From positions 1 through 64,000 of the forward strand of contig JBBHKE010002320.1 in NCBI GenBank assembly GCA_037447655.1: a stretch of DNA of 64,000 nt, written 5' to 3'. The DNA is from Zygnema cylindricum (Eukaryota > Streptophyta > Zygnematophyceae > Zygnematales > Zygnemataceae). Positions 21,969 through 35,300 of this stretch are shown one piece after another (the first letter of the stretch is position 1; every line of letters starts with the position of its first letter). The notes beneath the pieces were generated by a model, which was not told the DNA's origin, did no database searches, and was given only the letters and a program-made list of their open reading frames with translations. The position numbers and the translations under genes were made by a program.

Positions 21969-24900
21969 TCGTCTCTTTTTTTTTGTACAGGGTTATTTGT
22001 AGCAGTCTGGTAAAATAGGTTTGTCCGTTTGGCGAACTTTTGTGCCTAAAAGATGGGTAAGACTGTGGGCCGTCGTTTTAACATGTACTCAAGTAAAGGC
22101 CAGTCAGTTTAACCTTTTGCTGTAAAGCCAAAGTTGACCAACTGCCTGACTGAAGTACATGATAATTCAACGTCCAACTGCAAGAATGTGAATAAAAAGG
22201 GAAGATAAAAAGGGCAGGTAGGCAAAGGAATGGTGTTACATGGGTCAGCTATGGGTTGATATTTTCTGCCCAGAATTATGAGAATCAATGAGGCGACAGT
22301 AAACTCACTCTTTACCTCCTTTACGCCACAGGTCGTCTGGCGACAATTATGAAGGCTCTCTGCTCTAAGGCAAGTTGATGGTCCATTTTTGTTTACTCCT
22401 TTGAGAACTCTAGTCAACCAATGTCCAAACGAATAAATATGTATGTGGGATCCCATGTCAGTTGGCACACGTTGTTGTGTAACTGAAGGGTTTGTTGATT
22501 ATATGCTGTTTCGCATGCTGTTCTCATTGTGTATAATGTCGTTACAGAGAGTGCCAACTCAACTTCTGACGGATCAAATATACATAGAAAGCTCGTTCTG
22601 GTAATTCTTGGCTGTTTGTCTTTTTGTGCATTTGAAAGGTTACCTGAAACTTATCTTTCACCTTGTGTCTGAGATACATGTTCGTGAGGACAATGTGATG
22701 CCTTTTTTGCATAGGTCTGGGATAAGGAACAAAATTTGGGTTTACTTCATTTCCTCTTGATTAATTTGCAAGTATTTGTTTATTTATTGTAGGTCATCAT
22801 ATGAAAGTAAGCACAAAATTGTGTATTCACCAGGAAAACTGCAGTGTTTTTTCATATTGAAATAAACCTAACATGAAGAAGAAGTAATGAATGAGGTTAA
22901 TGTCTGGCGGAAAATTAAATAGAGTGACCTAGTAAACACTTGTCAGTAGGAATGTAGGTCCTCAAGGTATTTATTTATGTTTATTCATACATGTAAATGC
23001 TTGTCGCTGCAGCGTGTATTATGTTTTGTTCAGATTTCCTGTTCAAGCAGCCATTGCCGGAAAAAATAGTGTTGATAACTAAAAAATAAGGCTGTATTAA
23101 GATGGCACGAGGGTTAACCATCAGAGTTGATAGGAATGACAAATGATAGGTCAAAGAAAAAATAAAAAACCGAATGTGAGGGGAAGCAAACTAAAAGGAA
23201 AAACAATGTGAAAGAAACTAACACAAGCAAAGTTAAGCCAATTGAAGGCATAAAAAGTGACAAAGCATGAAATCAACAGCAAAAAAGTGGCCATAAAACA
23301 TAATCCACTTAGAGAATCCACGGACAACTACAAGCAACTCTTTGATTCTCGGCTTGGTAGAGTATATTAAAGGAAGTTTTAGACAGACATTGACCATTCA
23401 TACAGCAAATGGAGAGCTTGCATTCCCTCTTAAAATACTTACTATGAAGAGGAGTAAGGAGGAGGGCTGGTAAGGGCCCACCGCTCGAAAGAGCACCGGC
23501 TACAAGTACGCAGGAACTCATTTAAAGGAAGTTTCGGACAATCGAATGCCTTCTCCGTCGTCGGATCAAAGTTACCTGTAGCATCGCAGTGTCCACAAAA
23601 ATGCTCCTTTCTAGCAGCGTCATGTGCAACCACTCCAACATGTCAAGGTCCCTGTATGGACGCAAGGCAACTTCAAAAATATGATACGACAATACCATGC
23701 AAAACAATATCAATTTCTTGCAATGGAATATAATACGTGAAACTTCTCGATAAACATAATGCTTTAGCTTGAAAGCTTTTAGTCCCAATAGTGTTTTAAC
23801 TGCGTCATGTGCGTAAATCAACTCTCCTCTATGAATACAATAAAGCATGGATGCAATCGGGTTAAAAGAGACAGTTGCACGCGCAAGCGAGAGAGTAGAG
23901 AAAAGGTGGGTGATGGGAGTCCTAAAGGTGAGGGAGTATGCAAATTGGGTAGTTTGAGTGCTAAAGTGGAAAGAGAACGTGTATTTAATAACTAACCTCC
24001 ACACTTAGGGCTAAGAGAAAACGACTAAATGAAGAATCAAGGCGGAGGCTCATATAAAATTGTGATTAGAACCTTATCAAAAAATAAATCTTGGTGTAAT
24101 TGTCTTTGTAATAAAATGGAGGAAATCAGCATCTCCGCTAAAGCAAGGAGAAATAAAACAAGCCGCCTCCCACATAGATTGTTGAAAGGTGGGAACTATT
24201 AGAAACACAAGAGGTGGTGACAGCAGGAAGAGGAGTTTCGCCAACCAAAAAGATAGAGACAAGCGTGGAGGTAATATGGCACCAACTCCTAAGGTAGACA
24301 ACAGGTGCCACAGGTGTCGTATGTTTTGCTTGAACCTCATGGTTGGAAGAGGAGGGGAACTAGGACAAGGTGTTTGAGTTAGGGAGTTAGTCAGTTTCTT
24401 CCCTCGGCTCTACGTGCATTAGGCCTTTGTCAGTTTGGAGATAGGTCACACTTTGATTTAATCAGATGGAATGCTAGCATGTTCCTCAAAGCAGGTTAAT
24501 TGAAAAGATTGGTATAGTTAAGTATCATGCGCACCTCACGTCCCAAAGGAGCGAGTCGAAGGGCTAGTTTCACCTCTCATTAGCCCAATACCGTCGATCC
24601 AGGCGTAGGACCATTTGGGAGAGCGCGCGCTAAGGCTAATCGGACGTTCCCAAAAGGCTACTCGGACGTTCCCAAAATCAGTACGAGGAACAGAAGGTGG
24701 TTACAAAAATTTCAACCCCTTGACCAACCCATTTATGCAGGAGACGACGACATCCCAGTCCAATGACCTTAGTAGCACACCATGAACACCACTAAGGGCT
24801 TGGGGAAGTCGCCAGCGGTGCTTTGTCGAAATCATCACACTCGGTGCCCATCCCTCTATGTGTTGCAATAGTAGCAAGAAACAAGACTAGAGATTAGATA

Positions 24901-27900
24901 AAGATGATGGAAGACCGAAAAAAATGAACAAAACATACCCATACTAGGGGAGGCAACGAGAGTTGGCCTCATGACATTTCAAGTGTGAAGGAGTCATCAG
25001 AGCTCGAATATGGGAGAAACAACAAGACAAAGGATCAAGAATCGTTGTAAAGACTCTCCTTATAACACAATACCAAGGCAAGATTCTTATGGAGGAGTAC
25101 ACAACACAATATTCCACAAGAATGGGCTTAACACTCGTGCTCATATGGATGGGCATCCAATCACCTCAAAGAAAACGCCTACCACGAGCCGTGGTTTGGC
25201 GATCCTCATATACGCCCCCACGAGCTAGTCCGATAAGAACCCAAAAGGAAAACACGAGAAGGAGGCGCCAAGGAACAATGTCCATTCGATCGGACGAAAC
25301 GTGAGATAATGGGAGATGAAAGGTGTTTTTTACCATAGTTCACACGCCTATAGGGAGTCGGGTTTGTAATCTAAGAGGAGGGGATCCCCAATCAAAATCT
25401 CGTAAGACATCAAGATCTCCAATAAAAGCATACTCTTAATCCGTGGGGTTTGTTAAATATGCAGTCGAAGACGGTAGAAGAATGGTTCTCGAGGAAGGAA
25501 TGCCAAGGGCTACAAAACGACAACAAATCTTTGGTAGACTCTAGAAGAACTGGCTCCATCACATTATAGACGTGGAGGGTAGTGGTTGATAGAGGAGGCG
25601 ACAAAGGGAGAATGCCCACGGATTTACTAATGAACATGGTCAATTAACCAAAGGGAGACATATAGCAAATCAAGGGGTGAAAAAAAGGGGAGAAGAATTC
25701 AAAAATGAGTGGGTAAAGCGGAAATCGGGGGAGGGGAGGGGAGTCGACAACATCTCTTTGTATGGCAAACCGAACCGGCCCCGATCGCAAAATAAGTTTG
25801 ACACCTAAGATTTTGTACATATGTAAAGTTTTGTTTGGCGTAAACGCGATGAGGGAAAAGATATTAAACTACTCGAGAGTCACTTGGGATGGAGGAAATT
25901 TTTTGATCGTTGAGGGCGGGCAGGGTGTGGGCGAGGGAGACGGAGTATTAAAAATAAGTTGCAATGAAGGAGGGGGACGGAGAGAAGGGTACCGGCCGAT
26001 GCCATGGGGAGGGGTGGTGAGCGTCATTCGACATAATTTCATTGGCAATATGGTGTAGGGAACTAGAGTTGAAAATCATGCTTGTCGCATAAGGGGCTGA
26101 AAAATGAACTAGGTCTTAGGGTAAATCACAGAAAATGATGGAGGAGCGATAAAGTAGATTTGTAGGTAAAAATATAGTGCTGGGAATGTGGTGTTGCTTG
26201 TTAAAAAAACTTAAGGCAAAGATGAATAATAAGTAGCGACGGCCGACAAATGGTACCTCGATTTTCTCGGCATATTATCAACACGAATTTTTTCATAAGA
26301 AATTTGTATGGGATACATTGAAAGCATAAATGTGAGCCGATTTTCACCTTCTTTTTTATGTTGAACAGCTTTTGCTACATTGACGAATATGTGTTAATTT
26401 ATGGCCTAAGTGTATTTTTTAGGATTGCAACTTTCTAGTACGTGTCGATGCGCTCACTTTCGCGCGTCGATGTCGTCTTTATCTGACGCGTTTTCTATAC
26501 GATTGTACAAAATAACGAGCAGTTTTAGTACGACCTTACACATTTCGTACACCAAACTATTTTAAAGTGTCCAAATTAGAGAAATTTACACTAATTAAAC
26601 CGTATCTATATTAAGGTAAGAAAAAGTGAAAAACAGAGAATTGTCAATTTTATTTAATATTTGAGAGTAAGAATTTAGGAGCGCCGAATCAGTGTTATTT
26701 ACACTAATAGCGATTCACGGTGCAGTTTTCAATTAGGTACCGGCGATGACGACCTCACGATTGCCAAAGACCACGTGCCTTCGTACAGGGCGGATTTGAA
26801 AGCGACTGGGGGGTCTTTGACGCAGGATATCTCTCTGACTACTCTTTTCCTTCGTGGAAAGGACTTTGCGTACAAAACATAATGGCAAACGATAAATTTT
26901 CATTTTGAAAATGATTTCGGAGTGGTTGGTAGTACCGACTTGGTACAACCAAATGACAAAAACGTACAAATTGTACATTCGCGTAGCGCTGCTATATATT
27001 TAAATCTGCGTTCGTCCGTACATACGCCGTTTTGATTTTGTGCTATTCGAGTCTTTTAGTATTCCCGTCCGGCTGAACAAGATCCTACGTGATTCCAATC
27101 GCAATCCAGCACGGTAGCAAATGGTGCCTCGCTGGCACAGCATGATGGAGAAGTGATACAAATATTACTGCCAGTAAACGTCTCCGTACGCTTACTGGAA
27201 ATGCCTGATGGAGGTTCACCCCAAGTACCAATGATAGGAAGACCATCGAGACCATAAGACAAACAAGAGAGAAACTCACAAAAGCCATATTATGTTTTGA
27301 AGGACACGTAGGCGTAAAAAAATACGAAGGTGAATCTGGCGTAAGTTTATAACGACAGAAAAGCATGATGACGTCAAAATACAAACTACAAAGCACCGTT
27401 TTGGGTCATTTTTTGAAAAACCGCGATGACACGCAAGAAAACAATGTAAAAGTGCAATGATTGGCAGAAGGCGACAAATCTGGCGGACCTATTAATTTAG
27501 GACGCGTGTAATTTCTGAGGTGGGAAAAGAAAAAGATACATTGAACCTGACGTTGAAGCGTCTTTATCCGTCGCCTTCCTCCAATTTGGAAGTTGGTCGC
27601 TGCAAAAGATTGTGACGAGTAGACACGTGGATTTGTTCTTTTTCAAACATGATTTTGTTCTTCCCGTTTTTTTTTCATTTTGTTTGTAGCTGCCACTGGT
27701 GAGCTGAGAATGGCCAAAAGTTATAACCAGAGTCTTGCAACGGACCACCTTTTCGGTCACCACTCAAAATTTTGTTATCTGACACAAAACAATGAATCCC
27801 GACCCTTGATAGTGCCGAGTGTTCTGCTATATCATTCGATGTTCTAAAGTCTAAACTCTGGACGCGCTATCACATTTTTTTTTGGGAATTGTTAATCGTA

Positions 27901-27924
27901 GAGACTATTTTTGCTGCGCGCAGA
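21969..27924. other. gene-poor intergenic DNA
   Basis: About the first 200 bases are probably the 3' UTR of the kinase gene. Between about 23.0 and 26.1 kb the DNA is purine-rich on the + strand, with many short ORFs but no recognisable domain. It may be an old unrecognised retroelement. A short near-duplicate occurs at 24631-24676 (CGGACGTTCCCAAAA twice). A family-2 MITE right end (CTAATAGCGATTCACGGTGC) lies near 26708-26727. No host gene can be supported. Confidence 0.5.
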
Positions 27925-28165
27925 TAGTTGTCAGAAATTGTACATTTGAAGTACAGTTTCGTGCAAGCTACGTACCTTTAAGTTCAGATTTGACGGTCAA
28001 CCCGTCGAACAAATTTGATTGGCGAAATATTGTAACGGCGGTTAAAAAAGTGTGGCGCTTGCGAACGTCGAACGTCATAAAAAAAAAAACAATTCACACG
28101 GTAGGCGCAGGTTTACTATAACAAAACTGCGGCGGCCACATATAAATAAAATGGCTGCGCGCAGA

Positions 28166-28392
28166 TAGTTTCTCACTTCACGTGAGCTCCACTGTGAGAG
28201 CACACACCGTCATGCTCTCCCACCGACATTTGACTTAGTCGCACTAATCGCGAACAGTTACACTGAACTTGGACACAAATTAAAGGACGACGTACAACAT
28301 GTATAAACTCGCACGAAACGAAATTCTTCGTACAAAATAAAAAAGCGTTCCCGCTTATAAATATCGATGAGCTCACGTGAAGTGAGAAACTA
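28166..28392. mobile_element. nested TIR element (middle layer)
   Basis: The left end TAGTTTCTCACTTCACGTGA and right end TCACGTGAAGTGAGAAACTA are perfect inverted repeats of 24 bp. The element is about 227 bp, sits in the loop of the long-arm element and shares its right terminal TA with the next element. Confidence 0.75.
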
Positions 28393-28602
28393 CACCGTGA
28401 ATCGCTATTAGCGTCAATGACTCTAATTGCGGTACCCCTTTTTTTTACTCAAATTCTCAAATATAATAAATTAAAACCCTTTAAATATCAAATTAGAGTA
28501 AATGATTTCCGTCAAAACCCCCAAATTCCCAAATAGCGTTAATAACACTATTTGTTTCATAACGCTATTTATTTCTAAACGCTAATAGCGATTCATGGTG
28601 TA
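28391..28602. mobile_element. nested family 2 MITE (third element)
   Basis: Starts TACACCGTGAATCGCTATTA and ends AATAGCGATTCATGGTGTA (212 bp). It abuts the middle-layer element and the right arm of the outer element, so three TIR elements share one TA-rich site. Another family 2 left end begins immediately outside the nest at 28842. Confidence 0.7.
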
Positions 28603-28843
28603 CCTGCGCGCAGCCATTTTATTTATATGTGGCCGGCGCAGTTTTGTTATAGTAAACCTGCGCCGGCCGTGTGAATTGTTTTTTTTTTTATGACGGTCGA
28701 CGTTCGCAAGCGCGACACTTTTTTAACCGCCGGTACAATATTCCGCCAGTCAAAGTTGTTCGACGGATTGACCGTCAGATCTGAAACTATAGGTACGTAG
28801 CTTGTACGAAACTGTACTTCAAATGTACAATTTTTGACAACTA

Positions 28844-30949
28844 CACCGTGAATCGCTATTAGCGTAATAAAAAATATAGCGTAATGAAACAATTAGCGTA
28901 CTTTACGGTAAATTGTGTTTTTTCGGGTACACCATGATACTAATTTATCATGTACTCTAATTTGTAAACTGCTTTGTAAAAATTTTCGGCACATAATATG
29001 TCCGTACTAGATTCATGAATAGTGTGGTGTACGGAAGTAGTTTGATAGTACAACAGTGTACTTCCTTACCGAAATCCGTACGAAATTTGTGGTTATCTTA
29101 TGCCGGTCGCATACATAGCTGCGCTTACAAAAATTGTTGAGTGGAGTTTGCAAAATAAACGTTCGCACTACATTCAGACGTTCGTTTTTGTGTGTTATAG
29201 TGTGAACGGATAACATGTGCACATGGTAAAACCTGTCCATGTTACGTAAGCGTAATGTTGCGTACTTACACATGTTCATGGTCGCGTTAGAGTTAAGTCT
29301 AATACGTTGTCGTTTTAACTCTATTTGAGATATTGCAAAATTAATAGAGTATATATTTACACTATTACAGGGTCAAAAAGAAACATAACGGTAATACCGG
29401 ACCTTTAAACCAAAGAGACGCTTATTAGAGTTAAGTTTGACCCTAAAATGGATAATGCTTCACAAAACGACAACAAATTACTGTCACATTGTAAAAATAT
29501 TAGAGTAAAGTTACAAAATTTAGGATTGAAGAAAAGCGGCGCCTAGAAAACGGCAATTGATATCAAACCAACGGCAAATGCGGAGAGAACACAAAAAATA
29601 GATTTTGTGTTCTGACTAATCCCAACCACATCTTCGTCCTCTGGTGGGTGAATTCAGAATCTCGCAGAGCCATTTTCACATGACGTCGCCATTTTTTCGG
29701 CAAGATACGGATCGTCTCCCCGCCGCCTCGCTGAGTCTCGCAACATCCATCGACTCCATACCTCTTTTTAGGGTTTACAGCAGTATTAGGGTACACAACA
29801 ATATGCCGAAACAACAACAGGAATCGCGCCATTACCGTCCCTGTAAATTATAGGGTTATGAACGGTTTTTGGGTAAGTGCGCATTTCACCATGTTTTTTC
29901 AAATTTTTCGCACCCTCTGCCTTATTATTCTTCCTCTTTTTTCATTCTCTATCTCTTTTTATCCCTTTACCTCTTCACTTTTGCATCGTCTATCTCTCAC
30001 ATTCTTTCCCATTTCATTTGCTTACCTTTCTCCCTCACTCTGTTCTCCCCTCTATCTCTCACTTATTTTGTCCCATACCCTTCCTCTAATCTTCTCTCTC
30101 ATTCCCTTCTTCTCACTGTTCCGTCTCTCTCTGTCCGTCATATTTCTCGTTTTATTTGTTGAGCCCATATACCCCCTACTAATACGTTATCTTCCTCTCT
30201 CTTTCGTATGTAAAACTGTCATCTTTGATCAACTTCTATCCGACGGTCGTTGTATTGGGGAGCATCCTACGGCAACATGTGATTGTAGGGAAGAAGAAAT
30301 CATCATTTTGAAGGTGTTGGACAGGATGAAAGTTTCGAGAGTAAACCATGAGGAGCTTTGCATAGATCTGTATTTGTCGTCACCGATCGTTGCTAATTAG
30401 TTTGTGTGTGTAATATCACCAAATTGTTAAATTATTTTTAAGGGAATTTCCGAGCTAGAGGTAGAAACGTTAAGAATTATGTTAGTACATAGAGCTTTGT
30501 TGAATATTGTAGATTAATAGGCTTATAATTCTGTTTTGGTTTAACGTTGTGAAAACGATATCATCGTGAAATATACAAATTTTGTATTTTTTTTCCCATT
30601 GTTGTTAATCAATGATTTTATTAGTGTCAACTTAGTATATATATTTTTATTAATAATGTGTTTTTTTACTTGCTTTCATGTTGTACCGATGACTTTTTCG
30701 CATTGGAATATATTAAATCTCGGTGTCTTTTCGTTTGTGTATCATCTGTATATGTTGAAAATATGCATTATTCTTTCTTATCACCGCGTATATTACTTGA
30801 ACTTTGCTTTTCCTACATGGAAGATTTTGCTTTCATCATTCAATACAGTTTTTATGGTTTCAGCCTTGTCAAACTTGATATTTTGCCATGGTAGAAACAA
30901 TCTTACTTGTTCAGAGCTTTAATAATATCCACCTAATATGTAAACTGAC
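28844..30949. other. intergenic, no gene recognised
   Basis: Starts with a family 2 MITE end and continues AT-rich. The 180-codon + strand ORF at 29858-30400 is mostly a pyrimidine tract (Ser/Leu/Phe) without family resemblance and is not called. Nothing else is supported. Confidence 0.45.
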
Positions 30950-31090
30950 GGTTCACGGACCAGCGACGAACCAAACTCGCAGCTGTAAAGCCATGCGATC
31001 AGACAAACAACGTTACAATAAATTCCATGATTTGCATTCAGCGACGAGGCGATGTCTGCTTTGTCGGATATAATGATGATTCACTTTCGC

Positions 31091-31870
31091 CGCTGGATTT
31101 CCATCCAACGACAAGACAATCTCTGCTTTGTCAAATATGATGCAAAAACTGTTTCAAAGCTGGATTTTCATCCAGCGACGAGACACTCTGCATCGTCGAA
31201 GATAATGTAGAAATTGTTTCAAAGCTGGATTTCCATCCAGCGACGAGACACTCTGCATCGTCAAAGATAATGTAGAAATTGTTTCAAAGCTGGATTTCCA
31301 TCCAGCGACGAGACACTCTGCATCGTCGAACGATAATATAGAAATTGTTTCAAAGCTGGATTTCCATCCAGCGACGAGACACTCTGCATCGTCGAACGAT
31401 AATATAGAAATTGTTTCAAAGCTGGATTTCCATCCAGCGACGAGACAGCCTCTGCTTTGTCGAACATGATGCAGAAAAAGTTTCGCCGCTGGATTTCCAT
31501 CCAGCGACGAGACACGATGTGCATTGTCGAAAATGATGCAGAAACTGTTTTGTCGCTGGATTTCCATCCAGCGACGAGACAGCCTCTACTTTGTCGAACA
31601 TGATGCAGAAAAAGTTTCGCTGCTGGATTTCCATCCAGCGACGAGACACGCTGTGCATCGTCGAAAATGATGCAGAAACTGTTTCGTCGCTGGATTTCCA
31701 TCCAGCGACGAGACAGCCTCTACTTTGTCGAACATGATGCAGAAGCAATTTCGCTGTTGGGTTTCCATCCAGCGACAACATTGAATCTACATCGTCGAAG
31801 ATCATGTTGAAGCAGTTTGAAAGCTGGATCTCCATCCAGCGACGAGAAATTATCGCCGCTGAAAGGGCAA
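31091..31870. repeat. 65-67-bp tandem array with hairpin core
   Basis: About 11-12 units with period 65-67. Each carries CTGGATTTCCATCCAG, a perfect hairpin (stem CTGGAT, loop TTCC), followed by CGACGAGACA. Unit starts seen at 31160, 31225, 31290, 31356, 31422, 31489, 31556, 31623, 31690, about 31757 and 31824. Related GCGACGA motifs flank the array at 30962 and 31930-31959; the latter is a palindrome with arms AATCAGCGACGA. It lies just downstream of the transposase gene and shares its GCGACGA core with the repeats in the transposase intron, so it probably belongs to the same element. Confidence 0.8.
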
Positions 31871-31960
31871 TCATTAACTATGTACGTCAAAATGCTGTAA
31901 AAATTATGAACTTCCTCGATGGATAATGAATCAGCGACGAAGTATACTCGTCGCTGATTA

Positions 31961-32313
31961 GTTTAGGGTGTACAATGCAACAATATATATAATTCCATGC
32001 TACATGTACACTCAAATATTTAACACCACATTAACATAATCTCAAGGTAAATACATAATAAATTTTATAAATACATCCAATTCACATTAAGCCAAACATG
32101 TAAACTTCAAAAATACTGAAATTGTATTATCCCATAATAAAACCATACACACGTAAAGGTTGTTTTTTCCTAAGAAGTGAATTAATACTAAACTTCATGG
32201 ACCGTCTACATTAATCTGCCACGAGTATGACTACTACTCCCGCTATAATTAAACTACCATTCTCAAACTAACATTTAAAACAAAAAAAAACAATACGTAG
32301 TTATATTATATCT
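31961..32313. other. spacer and 3' UTR side of transposase gene
   Basis: AT-rich, with no ORF of note. It probably contains the transposase 3' UTR and polyadenylation region on the - strand. Confidence 0.4.
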
Positions 32314-35300
32314 TTAAAACTCGTTGCCGCTCATCCCTCCCTCGCTGAAAATGCTATCTTGCTGACTGTCGGCATCTTCAATATTTCGGAGGAATTCTCT
32401 TGCCCTTGGGCAAGGAGGTTCCACAACCTCTCCTTCGAAGTGGTTGCGATACTTGGTGATTATGTCTTGCAATTGATGTGTGAGCATGTCTTCTTCCCAC
32501 CGTCCGTCACGTAAAGACAGGCCACATTGAATCATTGCTTTTCGCGCGTAACTCATCCCGTTTTTGTCTCGCATCGCGTTAACCTCTCGGATAGAATCCC
32601 GTGCCAATTTTAGAAAAAATGCTTTACCCGGTCCCACCAATTTTCCGGACCATCCACGGCTCGAAGGTTTAGCCCATTGCCCGGTTTCAATTCCTTTCGC
32701 CTTCCAACTGTCCCATATACGGCTCCATACGTCCTTGATTTTAGAGATGACAAAAGAGTCCGCCGGTTGAACAAGGTGCGTAGCATTAGGTGGAAAATAG
32801 TGTAAAACGGTGTTTTTGGCCTCCAAGACTCGCTCTAACTCATCGGACGTATTATGACCTCCACAGTTATCCAAGAACATGATTTTCTGTCGTCCTTCCC
32901 AATCCCCTTGATAAGACCTTGTCTCTTCGAACCACTGTGGGAACACCGTTTTGTCGTTCCAACCCTTTGGACCGGTTCGGTAACAAACACCTAAAAAGAT
33001 AAAAAATAGACAAAAAAAAGAAAAAATTAACACTTTATTTTGCTTGCATAAATTTGCCTTATGGGGAAAGTAATCTACGTGTACCATAGGTAGCTTGTAA
33101 TAGAAGTCATTGTTTGAGATAAGAGAAGTTAGAGAGCTAATGAACGAAAATAACGTAAATTTGTAGTGGGAGAGAGAGGGAGGAGGTATAAGAGGGCGAA
33201 GCAAAGAGATATACATATAAGATTAGACACAAATATGAGATGGAGATAAATAGAGAGACCTTCATCAAAGACAAACATACATCAAAATAAAATGAAAACA
33301 TTAGATTTGTGAGAAAAAACTCACCCGGGACGGTGTCCGGTAAACCTTGTATCGGGTAACTCCTCCCACGATTTGCAAAAATTATCATCGGATTTTCGAT
33401 ACGAGCGTTCACCCCACCAGTTATTCGCACCATGAGAGTCATGGATTCACCTCCTCCCGCGACGTCGGCGTATTTCACCACATCATCCCCTCGAAATCCC
33501 AAAGTCTTTCCATTGTCGGTGTTGACGATCACGTGTGTTTCATCCATGTTTTCCACTAGGTCTTCGTTGAAAATTCCTAGTATACATGCAACGGCAAACC
33601 AAAACAAACAAATTTCATACTTTTTTAGTATATGTCGTTAAGTAGGGAATACAACGAAAACAAAACACATTTAAAAAAAAAAAACAATCATTATAAGATT
33701 TTCATAATGTAGAGTGACTCACCGGATTCAAACCCTCGCTTCAGCACGCCCATGTGGAAGGCCACGGTACGCTCAATGTATTCCTCTTTCTCGGGTGAGC
33801 ATTGTAGTTTACCCTTTTGTGCCCGTACAACGATGTTGTGCTTCTCTTGACACCTTTGCACCCACCTTTTATTTATTACCGGATGTATTTCGGACCCGTC
33901 CTTGTTGAACCATTCCGGTCCGTACTCTTTCCTCCGTTCTCTTATAATGTCCCTAGCGATGTCCCCGAGAATTGTGGTGGACATCTTCATACCCGCTTTT
34001 TTAAAACGTTCAAAATCGGAAAGTAACTCTTCGTGTATAACTGTCACCCAAGCGGCTTCCTTCCTTCCTCGTCCCGGCAAAGCCTTGGTAACCGCCACCG
34101 ATCTCCTCCCGAAACTAGAAGAAGAGAATGTCCGGGTTGTCTCTCGTATTCCGTCAAGCGTATTCCTCCTCTCTATCCACCATCGCTTGGCTTTTTGATA
34201 CTCTGTACACAATACACAATGTAAAAGATTAAATGATTTTCATTATGTGTCACTTCATTATTCACAATGGTAAGCAATATAGCAAATTAAAGTGACAGTA
34301 AAGAGATGGGGGAATATTTAGCGACGAAGTGCTACTCTCGTTGATTCAGCGAGGACAGAAAGTCGTCGTTAAATCAACGAATTGACAATTTTTTTCGTAA
34401 ACAACGTTGATACGTAGTCGTTTGCCTACCACCAATGAAAATTCGACAGTTCAGCAACGACCCTGTCTCGTCGTTAAACCGGGAATGAGAACTATCAAAC
34501 ACAATGCCGACATCAGCAAATCCAAAGGTAAAAGTTAAAGTATGGAAAAAATAAAAAAACAAACAAGACATTGGGATATGCAATGTAGGGTGAGGGAGAA
34601 ATCGGGATACCTCTTTGTCGAATGAAGGCCATGAAATTGACCTTCATCATCTCGCATCAACGACGCCTAATTCCTGCAAGCTCTCGCGTGAGATTATTAA
34701 TTAAGCGACGAACCTCTCTCATCGCTAATTCTTGAGCCTCGACCCGCCGATTAAGATTTTCAACTTCATTCCTCAATTGCTCCAATTCCGCCTGTGGAGG
34801 GGGCTCATCGACATGTGGGACCCTCGGAATTTCCCAAAGGTACGTACGCCTCACTTGCACATTTCGGAAGCGTTGTAAAACTGCACTTCGAGCCTCTAAA
34901 AATTCGTTTAACTCCGGAGTACGAGTTGCACGACGTAGAATGGTGAATAACCGTGGATCCCAAGGGTGATAATGCCGCACTAATTCCGGCACATCGATTT
35001 CAAATCCGATCGGTCGACGTACAATCGCCTGGTTGGCCTTTTCAGTGATTTTTTTTTTCTACGGACTCAGGGGAGTCCAGGCTACACAGGGGTGCAGTCA
35101 AATTGTCAGTTTGCCTTCTTGGGCAGCAGTGGTTGTGGCTTAAAGTGGGTTAGTTAAATACTATCTAGAGGCTTCCTGTATTCTGTGGTCCAATGGAGGA
35201 CACAGAATTGCAGAGCCTCCCCATAACGCCAATAGTTCGGCCACTCCTCGACCGGGATGTAGTTGGCCGCCGATGGTCGGAAGCCATCCATGGCCTCATC

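Larger units (their letters stand above)
27925..28843. mobile_element. long-arm inverted-repeat element (outer layer of nest)
   Basis: The left arm 27925-28164 and right arm 28603-28843 are reverse complements over about 240 bp with roughly 90% identity by eye. They start TAGTTGTCAGAAATTGTACA and end TTTTTGACAACTA. Because the arms mirror each other, both strands show the same ORF (peptide around CTFEVQF..SYVP). This reflects the palindrome rather than a gene. Two further elements occupy the centre. Confidence 0.75.

Noticed and set aside
27882-28892. matching ORFs on both strands (CTFEVQF.. peptides)
   Set aside because: They are produced by the two arms of one inverted repeat, not by two related genes.
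29858-30400. 180-codon + strand ORF
   Set aside because: Most of it is a pyrimidine-rich tract giving Ser/Leu/Phe/Pro by composition. No domain, no signal and no splice support.
31091-31870. CRISPR-like regular repeats
   Set aside because: The repeated part extends through almost the whole 65-67-bp unit with no unique spacers, and the surrounding genes are eukaryotic. It is a tandem satellite-type array.
31154-31874. 137-152-codon - strand ORFs with repeated RRWMEIQ / SSLDGNP peptides
   Set aside because: They read the 65-67-bp satellite in all frames. Period changes from 65 to 67 shift the frame and no start or splice signals fit.
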